This document shows, one piece after another, positions 43,821-55,300 of a DNA stretch of 64,000 nt (positions are counted from its first letter, which is position 1; every line of letters starts with the position of its first letter). The notes under the pieces are model-generated. The model did not search any database, was not told the origin of the DNA, and worked only from the letters and a program-made list of their open reading frames with translations. This DNA comes from Grammothele lineata. Taxonomy: Eukaryota > Basidiomycota > Agaricomycetes > Polyporales > Polyporaceae. The position numbers were made by a program, and so were the translations under genes. The stretch is from contig NDFF03000402.1 in assembly GCA_002150815.3 (NCBI GenBank), positions 62,001 to 126,000 on the forward strand. The letters are read 5' to 3'.

Positions 43821-46615
43821 ATGGCGACACCACATTCGTTACCGACGGCGTCCTCACAAAGGACTGTTGCCAAACTTCCGTTCTCTCCAACTCCATCCAA
43901 TGGTGCTCCGCGACTTCCTGGCATCAACACCTCCCTCCCCGGACCTCCGATACCTCCAAACGGCAGCTCTCCTGTAACAAGTCCTGTGAGCCCAATACGA
44001 AATGTCCACAACAGGTCAGGGTCTATCCTGTCGTCGCGGTCGCGGGGTCAAGGTAGTCAGGGCCATACCATGGGCGATGTACCAATTATACCCTCTGCCG
44101 CCATGCCTATTCACCAGCCGCGGGCGACGGCAGGTAGCACGCACGTTGGCGGAATCTTACCCTCCGCCTCGTTCTTCCATCCCGTGCGGCCAAATTACCC
44201 ACTTCCTCCTTTATCTGCGACTCCACCCTTGCCTCGCCCATCCACGGCCGGTTCCATCTCTTCTGCAGCAGATTCAACTGCGGAGGTCGTACGACTATCG
44301 CAGCTCTCATCGCAGCAGCCACCACAACGCGACAGGATATCGGAGGCGTCAGGTAGCGAAGACCACTCTGTGGAAGATGCAAAGGCTTCGACCCTCGCCC
44401 CGTCGCTTAGGTCCACGAACAAGATGAGTCGTGAGCCTCTCCTTCCCATCAGCTCCGGTCCTCCCAAGTCCGGAATGGCAACACTCCCGTCCATCGTCAC
44501 CCAACCTAGTCCTTATGGACGCAGCGACTCCAACGTGAGCCCCGGCGCTCGCATGCGCGACAGCTTTGAAAAGCTGTTCAAGAAGAGGTTCAGCTTCGAA
44601 GTACCCCCTACTGCGCCCCCCAATCCACCGCACAGCGCGTTCACGTCCATCCAGACGGGCTCGGCAGAGGTTTCGCCCGTCTCCTTCGATATGAATGCGT
44701 TGCCAGGCATAGGCCGCTTGCCGACTAGTCCGGGGCATCGCAAACAGAGTCTATCACCCTTGCAAGGCTCAAGCACGTCACTCGCCCATGCATCGTTCAT
44801 CGCCACGCCACCGATACAGGATCCTCCTCTGAGTGCTGTACCAATCATTAATAGCCAGACAGGACGGCCAATGCGCAAGTATCAGTTGCATCCATCACGA
44901 AATCGGTTCTTCCTCGGTGGACGAATCCTGACGGGCGGGGACTCGCCGTGGGCATTCATCGCATCGCTCATCCTAGTGTTGGTGGTTTCGGGGCTGTACT
45001 TCGGGACAACGTGCGTATGGTGGTGGACGAACGAGAGCCCTGCTGTGGCGGCGGTGGGCGCGTATATGTGCCTGCTCACCATTTCGAGCATGCTGGCCAC
45101 GGTGAGTGCCTCAGTACGTGTGTGTAGTTACCGGTAGTCCGTTCCGCGGGCTTGTGGCTGTGCAGCCGTCCCAACGGCTTGCTGCGGACGGAACGGGGAA
45201 ACTGCTGCGGACGGGTTCAGGAGGAGCAGACCGGCAACTAACTCGCGCTCAATGTCCACTTGTAGGCATTCCGAGATCCTGGGATACTTCCGAGGAATCT
45301 GGATCCCGAACCTCCGTATCCGGCGACCTCGTCGACGGACAGCAGCCTCCGCGCTCCTCTTCCCCGAGATCTCAAGGTCCGTGCAGGGATGTGAGTGATT
45401 TCGTTTGCTCAGGCGCCCAGGCACGTACTAAACCACCGCCTGTCTCCAGCGTACGGACCAAGTACTGCCCTACGTGCATGACCTACCGTCCGCCTCGGTC
45501 TAGCCACTGTAAAATGGTGAGTGCTGCGCTGGTAAGGAGCGCAGGACCATCACTGATGCCATGTCTTCGCGCCTGTCTGATTGTCTACGCTTGCCCTTGC
45601 TGCGATCAGTGCGACAATTGCGTGGACGGCTGCGACCATCATTGTCAATGGGTGAACAACTGCGTCGGGAGGCGCAATTACACCGCGTTTTTCACTTTTC
45701 TTTTCTCGTCAGTGAGTACCGCTGCGAGTCGGAGGCCCTAGGGCGTCTCCTCTGGGTCGGTTTCCCCTTAGCTCGAAACGTAATCTCACCGCTACCCCAC
45801 CTGCACAGGTGATAACAGCGATCTTGGTGATCTGTACGGCGGCACTGCACCTGTTCCTGGTCTCGCACCAGTCGCACACAAGCCTCCGACACGCGCTCGG
45901 CACGTCGCAAGGCGTCGGTAGCGCGATCGTGTTTTGCCTTTGTATCATTGTCATCTGGCCTGTCTTGGCCCTTCTGTCGTACCATCTCCGGGTGAGCCTG
46001 CACTTTTCTCCAAGCGGGAGCGCGTCGGCACTGACGGACATCAACCGGTTAGCTCCTGCTGCTGAACATCACTACCATCGAACAGGTACGTCTCCTTCGT
46101 GACGCACCCCCTCCCTACGCGTACTCGCGCCCCGCATTCTCGTTGGGTGGCCGTGCCGGTGATCTCGACGAGCTGCGGGCGAATTGGGCATCGTCCCGCT
46201 CGCATTCTTCTCGACAAGGCGTTTGTTCGTTTGCTGACTGGCGCCGCCACGTTGTTCGTTGTTCGCTCCGCTGCCTTCTTGGCTTCCTCTTCTGCTCGCG
46301 ACCCGCGGCCACGATGCTGGTTCGGTCACACACCCACCGCCGGCTCCGTGTGGCGGGCGGACGGTTGAACAGATCCGAAACCAGGCGCACAAGTCGCTGG
46401 TGCCGGGCCCGGCACCGCCGAACCCGTTCTCGCACGGGAGCTGGCGGAAGAACGCGGTGTACATGCTGTGCCGGCCGACGGGGTACTCGTGGCTCGACCT
46501 GCGCGCGGTGGCAACGGAGGACAAGCGGGAGGTGAACCCGGGCTTGCTCGCCGAGGCGGACGGCGGCTGGCGTGCGGACGTCGAACACGACGCGGTGCGC
46601 GGGAAGGGCGAGTAG
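43821..46615 (+). CDS. DHHC palmitoyltransferase (Erf2-like)
   Basis: S-acyltransferase of Golgi/ER membranes; Erf2 relatives modify Ras proteins. A disordered Ser/Pro N-terminus of about 360 residues precedes [20 protein letters not shown]. The first two membrane spans are [19 protein letters not shown] and [14 protein letters not shown], followed by [19 protein letters not shown]. The Cys-rich catalytic domain is [20 protein letters not shown] with [19 protein letters not shown] and RRNYTAFF. Two more spans follow ([36 protein letters not shown]). The [17 protein letters not shown] motif and a conserved C-terminal SYSW-like segment ([13 protein letters not shown]) end the protein. Six introns. 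The last one (about 46087-46371) is about 285 nt, roughly five times the local norm. Confidence 0.93.
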
Positions 46616-48175
46616 CAGCACCAGCGCTGGCAGGAGAGACTGCAGCGGGTGTTCTGTTCAGCTACGTACAGGGCGGTATGGGAGGACCGGGGCTTTTTTT
46701 CTGTCGGACGCGTGGCCGTTGTTCTGAATGCGGCCCGGACACGGGTTTGGTCGCTGGAATATGTATCAGGCAGGCTCGCAGCGGGGCCAACGGCTGGTCG
46801 TCGGGAGGTGCTGTACATAAATTATGCACGCAGATGGATAGTCTTTCCCGGACATGGTCATAGTAAGTACTAGGAAGATAGAGACAATGTGAGGATCGGA
46901 AGGGGCGGCCGAGGCGAGGACGGAGGCCGCGGAATGGGTGTGTATCGGTGTGCATGTGGACGACGGTGGAGGGGGGAATTAGAGTGTGAAGGGAAATCGA
47001 TATATGCTTCGCGGGCCAGGCACGATCACGGCCGACGCAGAACAAGGGTGAGAACGGAGGCCCGCGCGCGAGATTTGGGGTGCTCGAGCGGAGAACAAGG
47101 CCCGAGTGGCTGGGCGTCGGAGGCAGGATGGCCACTGGGACACGGTGAAGTGATGAGTATGTAAACGCTCGAGTGGGGTTCGCATGCCACACACGTACGC
47201 GGGCAGCCGCGGCCGGCAGAGGGGGCAGCGTGCGTGGAGGCGAGAGGATGTTCCATTGGAGCGTGCGACGGAGGGGTACGCGGGGGAGAGGACCGGTGCA
47301 GGAAGAGGGGAATGGCTGCGGGCGCATTGACTCGGGAAGCATGGGCTGGAGATAGGTAGGACTCGCGGCGTGCGCGATCCGTCCGAGATGGGAGCGGGTG
47401 CAGCGGGAAGTCAATCGGAGGCGCGTCCAAGGCACAAGGGAGACCGTCCGGGGAGCGCACGCGACGGCGGTGACGCAACTGCTGATCGCGGCGTGCCTGA
47501 CGGTTATTGCAGATCCCGCGCGGCGTCACCCTCGTCCTTGTCGCGCGTCCCCGCCGAGGTCCGTACGGGCTGGGGCACAAGGCGACGACCTCGGACGGAC
47601 GAGCGAGGACACGGAGGGCTGACCCGGTCGTCTGCGGGGGGCCAGGACGGGGGCCGGGAGGGGGATCTGGGGGAGATCAAGCGGTCGCCTCGCGGCTGGA
47701 CGATATGGGCAGCTGAATCTCCGAGGACGGGTGGCGACCTGCGGTGAGATGATGGATCGGTCGGCCCGATCTTGCGCTTCTCTGGGCGGAGACGCCCGGA
47801 GCGTGGACGCTGTTGGACGGTGGCACGGCTGGGGAGCGGCGGAGTGTGAACGCGGCATCTCGGCACGCCCGCCAGCTCCGGCCCTGGCAGCGGGGGGCGG
47901 GCGGCGGCGACGCGTCCACTCGCCCTCTCTTGCTCTCCCCCGCCGTCCTCGTCGTCGCGCCCGCTGTTGCCCCCGCACGGCCTGCGCCCCCCCGCGTCCA
48001 GCCCGCGCCCGCATACACCCCGCCGTCGCGCGCTCCCCCGCACCCGGGACGAGCCCCGTCGCCCGCGCGGCACAGGCGCCTGCGAGAAACGGAAGAGAGT
48101 GCCAAGTTGGCGGCAGGCGGCTCGGGAGGTGCTGTTGAGTAATATCAGTCACAACGCCCTTCCCGAACCACAAGA
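46616..48175. other. Long GC-rich leader/promoter region of the Zn2Cys6 gene
   Basis: About 1.56 kb with extreme GC content and frames open on all strands, which is expected from composition alone. None carries a domain. It probably holds the 5' control region of the transcription factor at 48176. Confidence 0.45.
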
Positions 48176-51100
48176 ATGGACGGAAACCCAACCCGAGCCC
48201 CGTCCTCGTCTTCGTCCGCTGCTCTTCCCACCCCTTCCTCCCGCAAGCCCCAGTCCGCGTCCAAGCCCAAGGCCCCGCCCCGAAAGCAGCACAAACACCA
48301 CAAGAACACTGGCCAGAACCCCGCCCCGCCTCCGCCTCCGCCAGCCCTCCGCGAACACGCCCCGGCCACGGCCCTCTCTCCTACTACTGACCGCTCCCCG
48401 CCCCCGGCGTCCGACTCCCGCAGTGCGTCACCCTCTTTGTAATCAGATGGCGCTTCCCGTGCTCATACATTCTCATACCGACCCCTTTCCCTAAAGGTGC
48501 GCGCATCTCTAACATACGCGATCAGCCGCTGCAACACTCCTCCGCTCGCTTCACCGCTCACCTCCAGCCCTACCCTGGCCCGACCGCCCCTCCCCCGGCA
48601 GCGGCCTCCTACTCGTCCGCCATGAACCCCTCGTACCCCATCAACGGTAGTCCCTATCCCTCCTCCCCGTCCCCCTTCCACCAGCCCCCCTCGACCGGCT
48701 CCCCCGCCAATGGCCAGAGTGCTAATGCGACCCCGACCATCCCAGCCCACGCGCCCCAGTACCCATACGCCGTCCCTCACCCGCCCTACGCCCACCACCC
48801 GTACGCTTCATACCCACAGTACCCCGCCGGGATGATGATGTATCAAACCCAACAAGGCGGCCACCCCGACAGCGCCCAAGCGCCCTCCTCCGCACCCGCG
48901 CCCTCAACTGGCAAGCGGAAAAGGAAGTATACCCACGACGGTGTAAACAGCAAAGTGTCTGACGGAGAGGGTACAGATTCCGGCCCCGACGTACAGCGCG
49001 GCCCCGCGGGTTCCGCCTCCGCCGCCGCCGCTGCCGCCCTCGCCGACAGCAAAAAGCGCACCAAGACCCAGCGCGCGTGCGACAGCTGCCGCTCCAGAAA
49101 AATACGGTCCGTATTATTATCCGCCTTCTAACCCGCGACGCGGCCGACTCCCCAAGGGTCGTGGTACGCGGCCCCCTCTTAACCCCTCTGCACCCCTCTC
49201 ATTCTCCAACACTCTGCATTTTCCCCCTCCGACATGGACGCACGGACCGGCTGACTTGTGGTATAACCCTCTATAGATGCGACATCCTGCCGGATGCTGA
49301 TCCACCAATCTGCCAGCACTGTAAGCAGTACTCGTTCGAATGCACCTTCTTCCTCCCCATCACGGAGACGCGGTTCAAGAAGAAGAAGGTCGAGGAAGAG
49401 GCCGCCGCAAAGGACAAGGAGAAGGCAGCCGCGGAACGCAGCACGTCGTCCCCCCAGGCGGAGCACCCAAAGAGTGGCGACATCAGGGTTTACGGTACGC
49501 ACCATTTCCGCCGCTTAACCCCACTCGCACGCCGGCAAACTCACGCGTGCGACACAGGCCCGACGTCCACCGCGCACATGCTGCACTCGCACCCGCTAGT
49601 CTCGTCGCGGACGTACGAGGCGTACGACCTGCGCTACCACCACTCGTGGGACTTAAGTTCGGATGGAGACGGCATCATCCGCGTACACGAGCCCGAGCAG
49701 GGCGAGCTGCAGCTCGCGCTCCCGAAGCCGATCGACCTGCGCATAGAGCGCGACGTGGTCGAGCAGCTCGTAAACTCGTACTTTATCGATGTGGCGCCCA
49801 TGCTTCCTGTCGTCACCCGGGAAGAGTTCATCGAGAACAACCCCCCGCCACCGATCCTGTTGTACTCGATCTGTCTCGTCGCCGCTACGCAGCGGAAAGT
49901 GCCGCAGCAGGTGTTCGAGTCTATAAGGTACACCGTTAACAGCCTCATCAAGGCCGAGGACGTCCTGTCCACGGCCTCGATCGTGAACATGCAGTCGCTG
50001 CTCATCCTCGCGATGGTCGGCGACTGTCACTCGCAGTACGTGCCCCACGCGCTCTCCGCGCTTTGGGTCCGGCTCGGTTGCGCGATCCGTATGGTGGGCT
50101 GTCTATTAGCTCTCTGTCGCGGCCGCAGTTTCGCTCACATGGCCGGTTGCCTACACCGCAACATCCCCAGGCGCAAGACTTGGGCTTGCACCGAGCCGAG
50201 TCTGTCAAGCTGAATATTGAGATGCGCAGACGCCTGTGGGGAGTTTGTGTCATCAGCGACCGGTGGTATGTGTCCGCTACACTGGGACCGAGTCGTCCGA
50301 CGGCCAGACTGCACGCGAGAAGAAGAAAGCTAGCGCTGACACTCACCTTGCGCGCAGGATAAGTCTGACGTTTGGACACCCGCACATGATTGACATCCGG
50401 GACTGTGACGCGCGGTTGCCGTCGTCCGGGGACCCTAACGACCTCTACCTGGACGAGCTCGTGCGGCTGAGCGTCATCCTAGGGCGAGTGCAGAAGACGC
50501 TTTATACGTGAGCAGCTCTCCCCTGCATTTCTTATATACCACAGCCATCGTCGGGGCCAGGCCGCTTGTGCGGAGCTGACGATCGCATTTTTCGGCCGGC
50601 AGGCCCTCCGGATTGAATACGACGAGCGACGACGAGCTCCATTCGCTCCTCAAGGACATCGAGGATTGGCAGGAGCGGCTGCCGGCCGACCTCAAGTTCC
50701 GCGGCCCTGAGACTCCCAGGATTGCCGGTGAGTGGCCTTTTTACTTCCGCCTCCTGCCCGCTGCGGCGCCGCCAGCTATGGCCCATGGTGCACTGCCGAG
50801 GGTGCAGGTGCCCCCAGCGCATCTGCCGACAAGCCGGGCGGGCGCACCGTTGCCGTCGTGCCGGCCGCGGCGTGACCTGGTAGGGTTTCGATGACGGAGT
50901 GGCTGAACATGCGGTTGGTCCAGGCCTGCTGTACATGTTCTACACTTGTGTGAACATGCTCTTCTGGCGCGTGTTCATGCGGATATCCTACTCGTGCCCC
51001 GCGCACCTCAAGTTCTCGCTCACCGTCGAAAAGTGGACCGGGCTCGTGCGCATGACGGGCGACGCCATCGACTGGCTCGACGCGCACGAAACCATGTACG

Positions 51101-52377
51101 ACGTGTGGCTGCTCGTGGCGTACTGCGCCACGTCTTGTGCCCTCGTACAGGTGCGTCATCCGCTCTGTTACGGTTCCGGCGAAGCCCAGCGGCAGTGCTC
51201 ACTCACCGCCGGCCCGCCGCAGTATCACACCTTCGCGCGAAGGCAGGACCCCGCGGCGCAGGCGAAGCTGAAGAAACTGCGCGACTGCGTGCGGCGATGG
51301 GAGGGCGCGCACTCCCCGGAGCACATGTCCTCTCGACGAAAGGCCGGTCGACCAACCGCACAGAGCTCTCACCCCAGACGCGCTGACACCGCCCACAGAC
51401 GGCGGAGATCATCGCGCTCCTCTACGAGGCGACGCAGGCGCCGCTCTCGCTCGACGACGCGCCCGCGTTGAACCCCACCGGAGGCGTGCGCGGCAAGCAG
51501 CAGCTCTCGCGGCTCGCGTTCCAGAAGGACAGCACGCGTCCCGGCGGGGGCGTGTTCGTCGCCCGGGGCCCGATCGCCGACCGCGAGCTGCTCGAGAAGC
51601 TGCCCGAGGGAACGCTCATCAAGGACGAGGGCGCGGGCTCGGGCTCGGCCGCTGCGCCCGGCAGCGGGAACGAAGGTGAGGCGCCCCGCGTGGTGTCGTC
51701 TAGTTCGCGCTCGAGCAATGATGTTCTGCATGCTCTCCCGCCCGCCGCCGCTGCTCATCCACCTACCCGCCGCGTCATTTCGGCCACTTCGAACCACCCG
51801 GCTCGCTGGAACACGTGGCCGACCGCAGGCTCGTCCGGTGTGCATAATGGCCACCATCACCAGCAACAACAGCAGCAGATGCAAGGTCAGCAGCCGTCCA
51901 TGGTCAACTTCTCGACACTAGACTTCCCAAACATGAACCCGGCCTTGAACAACACATTTGCGGCACCCGAGAACGTGCAGGTGGTGAACATGCTCGACCA
52001 GCCGCTCACGGGCAACATGAATATCTCGGAGCAGCATGTGATGTCGGACACGCTCCTGGAAGGCATCCCTGGCGCCATGTTCGACTGGGGTGCGTCCCTC
52101 TTTTTTCGCTCATTGAATCTCCGAGTCAAGCCACGCGGTCCGCTGACGTTCCATTCCATTCTTGTCTCCCGCGCCGTCTCGCGCATGTTACGTACGTACG
52201 CTCGCTCGCTCGGGCGGACGAGCAGGCCAGTGGGAGAACTTTTTCTCGCGCTTCCCCCAGCCGCTGGGCTTCCGCGGGGACGTCGGGATGTCGGGCGGCG
52301 AGCACCACCAGCACCAGCCGTCGCCACAGGAGACCCAAAACGCGCGGTACTTCCCCGCCCCCGGCGACACGATGTGA
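48176..52377 (+). CDS. Zn2Cys6 fungal transcription factor
   Basis: Nuclear regulator with an N-terminal binuclear zinc cluster and a fungal-specific middle domain (Fungal_trans type). More than ten exons. Low-complexity Ser/Pro/Ala and Tyr-rich segments lead to KKRTKTQRACDSCRSRKIR. An intron then joins CDILPDADPPICQHCKQYSF with EC: CX2CX6CX10CX2CX6C. The coiled linker FKKKKVEEEAAAKDKEKAAA follows. The regulatory domain contains PKPIDLRIERDVVEQLVNSY, APMLPVVTREEF, AQDLGLHRAESVKLNIEMRR, RLWGVCVISDRW and ISLTFGHPHMIDIRDCDARL. The C-terminus is Gln/His/Asn-rich with FDWGQWENFFSRFPQPLGF, a possible activation segment. Exon 1 (MDGNPTRAPSSSSS) joins through an AGT codon to RISNIRDQPLQH. Its targets cannot be inferred. 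Confidence 0.88.
51343..51398 (+). other. Possible GC-AG intron
   Basis: The exon ends CGACGAAAG and the next bases are GCCGGT; the acceptor is CCGCCCACAG. Removing these 56 nt joins SSRRK to TAEIIALLYEAT in frame. Retaining them shifts the frame to a stop at about 51471. The donor is weak, so an alternative upstream GT donor is possible. Confidence 0.5.
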
Positions 52378-55300
52378 GGGCGGCAAGAGCAGCAGCAGCC
52401 CGACGGTCGTGCGGCGGTCGCCGCCTTCGCGCGTCTCGAGCTATCGGCCTGCGTGCGGCGGACTCCGGAAGAGGGTGGGTGCCGGGTGTCCGACGCCGCG
52501 GGACGGAGCGGGCGGGTGCAAGGAGAGGGATTCAGCGGAGGTCGTTCCCGCCGTATCGGGAGAAGGCGGAGTCACGCGCGGGCCTCGACGCGTCGGCCGC
52601 TGTGCACAAAGTGGGAAGAGAAGAGGGAGGAAGGGTGCCATGACATCATCGCGCCGCCTGCGCGAGCGCGACCGTCGCCGATCTGCTGTATTTCTCTCAT
52701 CGCCAGCCCGTGTTCCTTCTCAGCCGTGTCACGCTATCCGGTCTATAGTCTATCGTCGCTAGCTTACCATACACTACCGTGCCCTCCGCATACCACGTCT
52801 TCGACACGCATGGCACGCTTAAGCTGTCTGTCCCTCCATTACCTTATCTCCTAACTCTCTGCGTCGTGTACATATGTAACTATTCCCTTTAAGCGTCGTT
52901 CTCCTGTCCGTCGCTCTGTGTCGCGCTCGCTTTCTCGTCAGTCGCCAGACTTTTGTTTCCACACACCCATACGGCTCTGCTACATCCTTCGTAGTTTTCT
53001 CTCTGTAATAGTTGTCGACTCGCTGTCGTACCGGAGTTAAAGCGTGCCGGCCAACATCTTATACCATCCCTATCGCTAGCCTGCTGTCTCGGCGAGCCCG
53101 CCGACACATGTACTCGTTCGTCCTCAGTTTGGGGAATCGACCTGCCGCGAATGCAGCGCTGAATTATCCCCAACGGACCGCTTTACAGAGTGGCATGTCT
53201 CTAGAAGCGTTCTTGGCCAGCGGTCGATTGGCCGTTTGTCGACGGTCGTGTGAGTGCCCGTCGGACCCCGTCGGAAGCCCTTCCGCGCCCACTGAAGCTC
53301 GCGGTGATCGCGTCCGGGCGTGTCGCCAGCACCCTCATTGTTTGTCTGACGAGGCGCTCCGCACAGTCGACTAGTCGCTCGCAGCAGAGCGAGACGCGTG
53401 CGGACAGCGCGAAGGTCGGCCCCCAGCTCTCGTGAGCTGCCAGTGCCAGTGCGAGAACAGCTCCGGCCCACTCAATTCACGGTGCTTGAATGGAGCGTCC
53501 GGACCGTCGGACCCCGGTCCGCGACACACCCCGGACGTCTCGGGAGTGATGCACGCGTGCAAGACGTTGGCTAACCAATCGCGAGCGCCGCCGAGCCCGA
53601 ATAAACTTCAGAGGTGGAGGAGCGGGCCCTTCAATCTGAGTCGCGACTGCTAGAACTTGCGCTCCAAGCTTGGGGTGTCTCCCTATAGGGCTATAGGGGC
53701 TTTCGGGCGGTCCGGTCGGACGTCTGCTGAAGAAGATCTGCCACGCTGTAGAAGAGGGTGACGGAGCATCGTTCTAGTGCGTACTACGCGTAAGCAGTAC
53801 GCGGTGGCTCCCGTTCTTGGCTAGAAGGACTAGCGCTCGGCCGTCGCCCCGAAAAAGGGACCCCGCTCCACACCCACGCGAGACCGGGACAACTTGGGCT
53901 CGCGGAGGAAAGGGGAGCGCGCGGTTCTGCGCGCGAGATCCGCGACGGACGCGCTCCCGATCGTGGAATTAATTGTCCAGTGGCGCCGGAGACTCGGAAG
54001 AGGGGCGCCGGAGGAGGGTGGAGGAGGGCGGAGTGGCTCGGAGGTTCTACCCAAACAAGCGTCCGCTACCAACCTCCCGTACACAAACACTCGGGTGCAT
54101 TCGCTTCGGTGGGGGCGCGGCTCGGTGAATTTGATTGGAATGGGAAACAAACGGCACGCAAATAGGAAGCCCTTGATCTTCCTCGTTATCATAGGGCGCG
54201 ATTTGATGCATCCGAACAATGATTCAGGTAACGATGGTCCCTAGCATCGATAGATACGAAGAAGCATAAACGACAAACTTCAGCGCTGCGATTGCTAAGG
54301 GCAACAAGGCGTGTTCGAGTCGAACATGTTCCGCATCGTCATTCCTCCCTCCGCTCACACTAGCATCGCGGACATCATCGATATCAAGGTGGTTAGTAAA
54401 GGCTTGGGGAATGAGCACAAGAAAGTACTTCCTCCTCCTAGTAACAGATACGACTGACCTGCAATTGTCTTCACGCTGTCCCATAGTGCGAGCGGTAGCG
54501 TGCAGCACCTTAACCCTTTAACCACGAGGCCAAGCATCTGCACTGCCCGTTCTCAGGAAGCCTCGATGGCGGGTGCCATGTGCGCGCCCACGGGCTGCTA
54601 CCACCGGGGTCCACAATCCACGCCGTAATGCGCGTACCTGGGCCCTGGGCCCGCGCGGGGCCCATCGACGCATCCCTGGACACATACATATCCGTCGCGC
54701 GCTGGCGACCACTGCACGCGCGCAGCAGGACAGATCTTAAGATCGACGTCGGGCCGCCTGTTGTCATTGGTGCGCGGGGCGAAGACGAGAGGACGTGCGC
54801 GCGCCCCGGGAGGGCCCAGGCGGGCCTGGGGTCTGGAGCCCCTGAGATTCTCCTCAGGCCTGCCTACGTCCCGAACGTAAGGGAGTACGCTAGCCCCAAA
54901 GCAGACTTCTGACGGATGTGGTGGAAGGAGCGCGGTTGCTTTCAGCACATCCCGCCAGCCACCGCCACGGTGATACTGTGGCTGAGTCGGAGCAGTGGTG
55001 GTTGCCGCCGAAGAACGCCACGAAGGCGGTTTGATTCGGATTCCCGGCCCGCTAAGCAGTCATGTGACTCTTTTGAAATTTCCTAGATATACTTACCTCG
55101 AGAGCACTTTCATTGTGGGACCTGTTAGCCATAGCTCTCTAAGGAATTAGAAGAGAAATCAGGTTCGCTTGAGCGGCCTGGTAATGATCGTGTTTGCAGA
55201 GTCATTGGTTTTATACCAGTTCGCGAGCTTCCGGTTGAAACTTTCAGCTCTTGGTGCCAGGGCATTTAATCACCAGTCATTAATTACTAAGCGAAGCACT

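Noticed and set aside
46662..48191. Several 180-260 codon frames on both strands before the Zn2Cys6 gene
   Set aside because: They overlap each other in all frames in very GC-rich DNA with simple Arg/Pro/Gly content.
54440..54545. tRNA-like text on the minus strand (TGGCCTCGTGGTTAA)
   Set aside because: It resembles a D-arm, but no matching acceptor stem or T-arm with GTTCRA could be folded.
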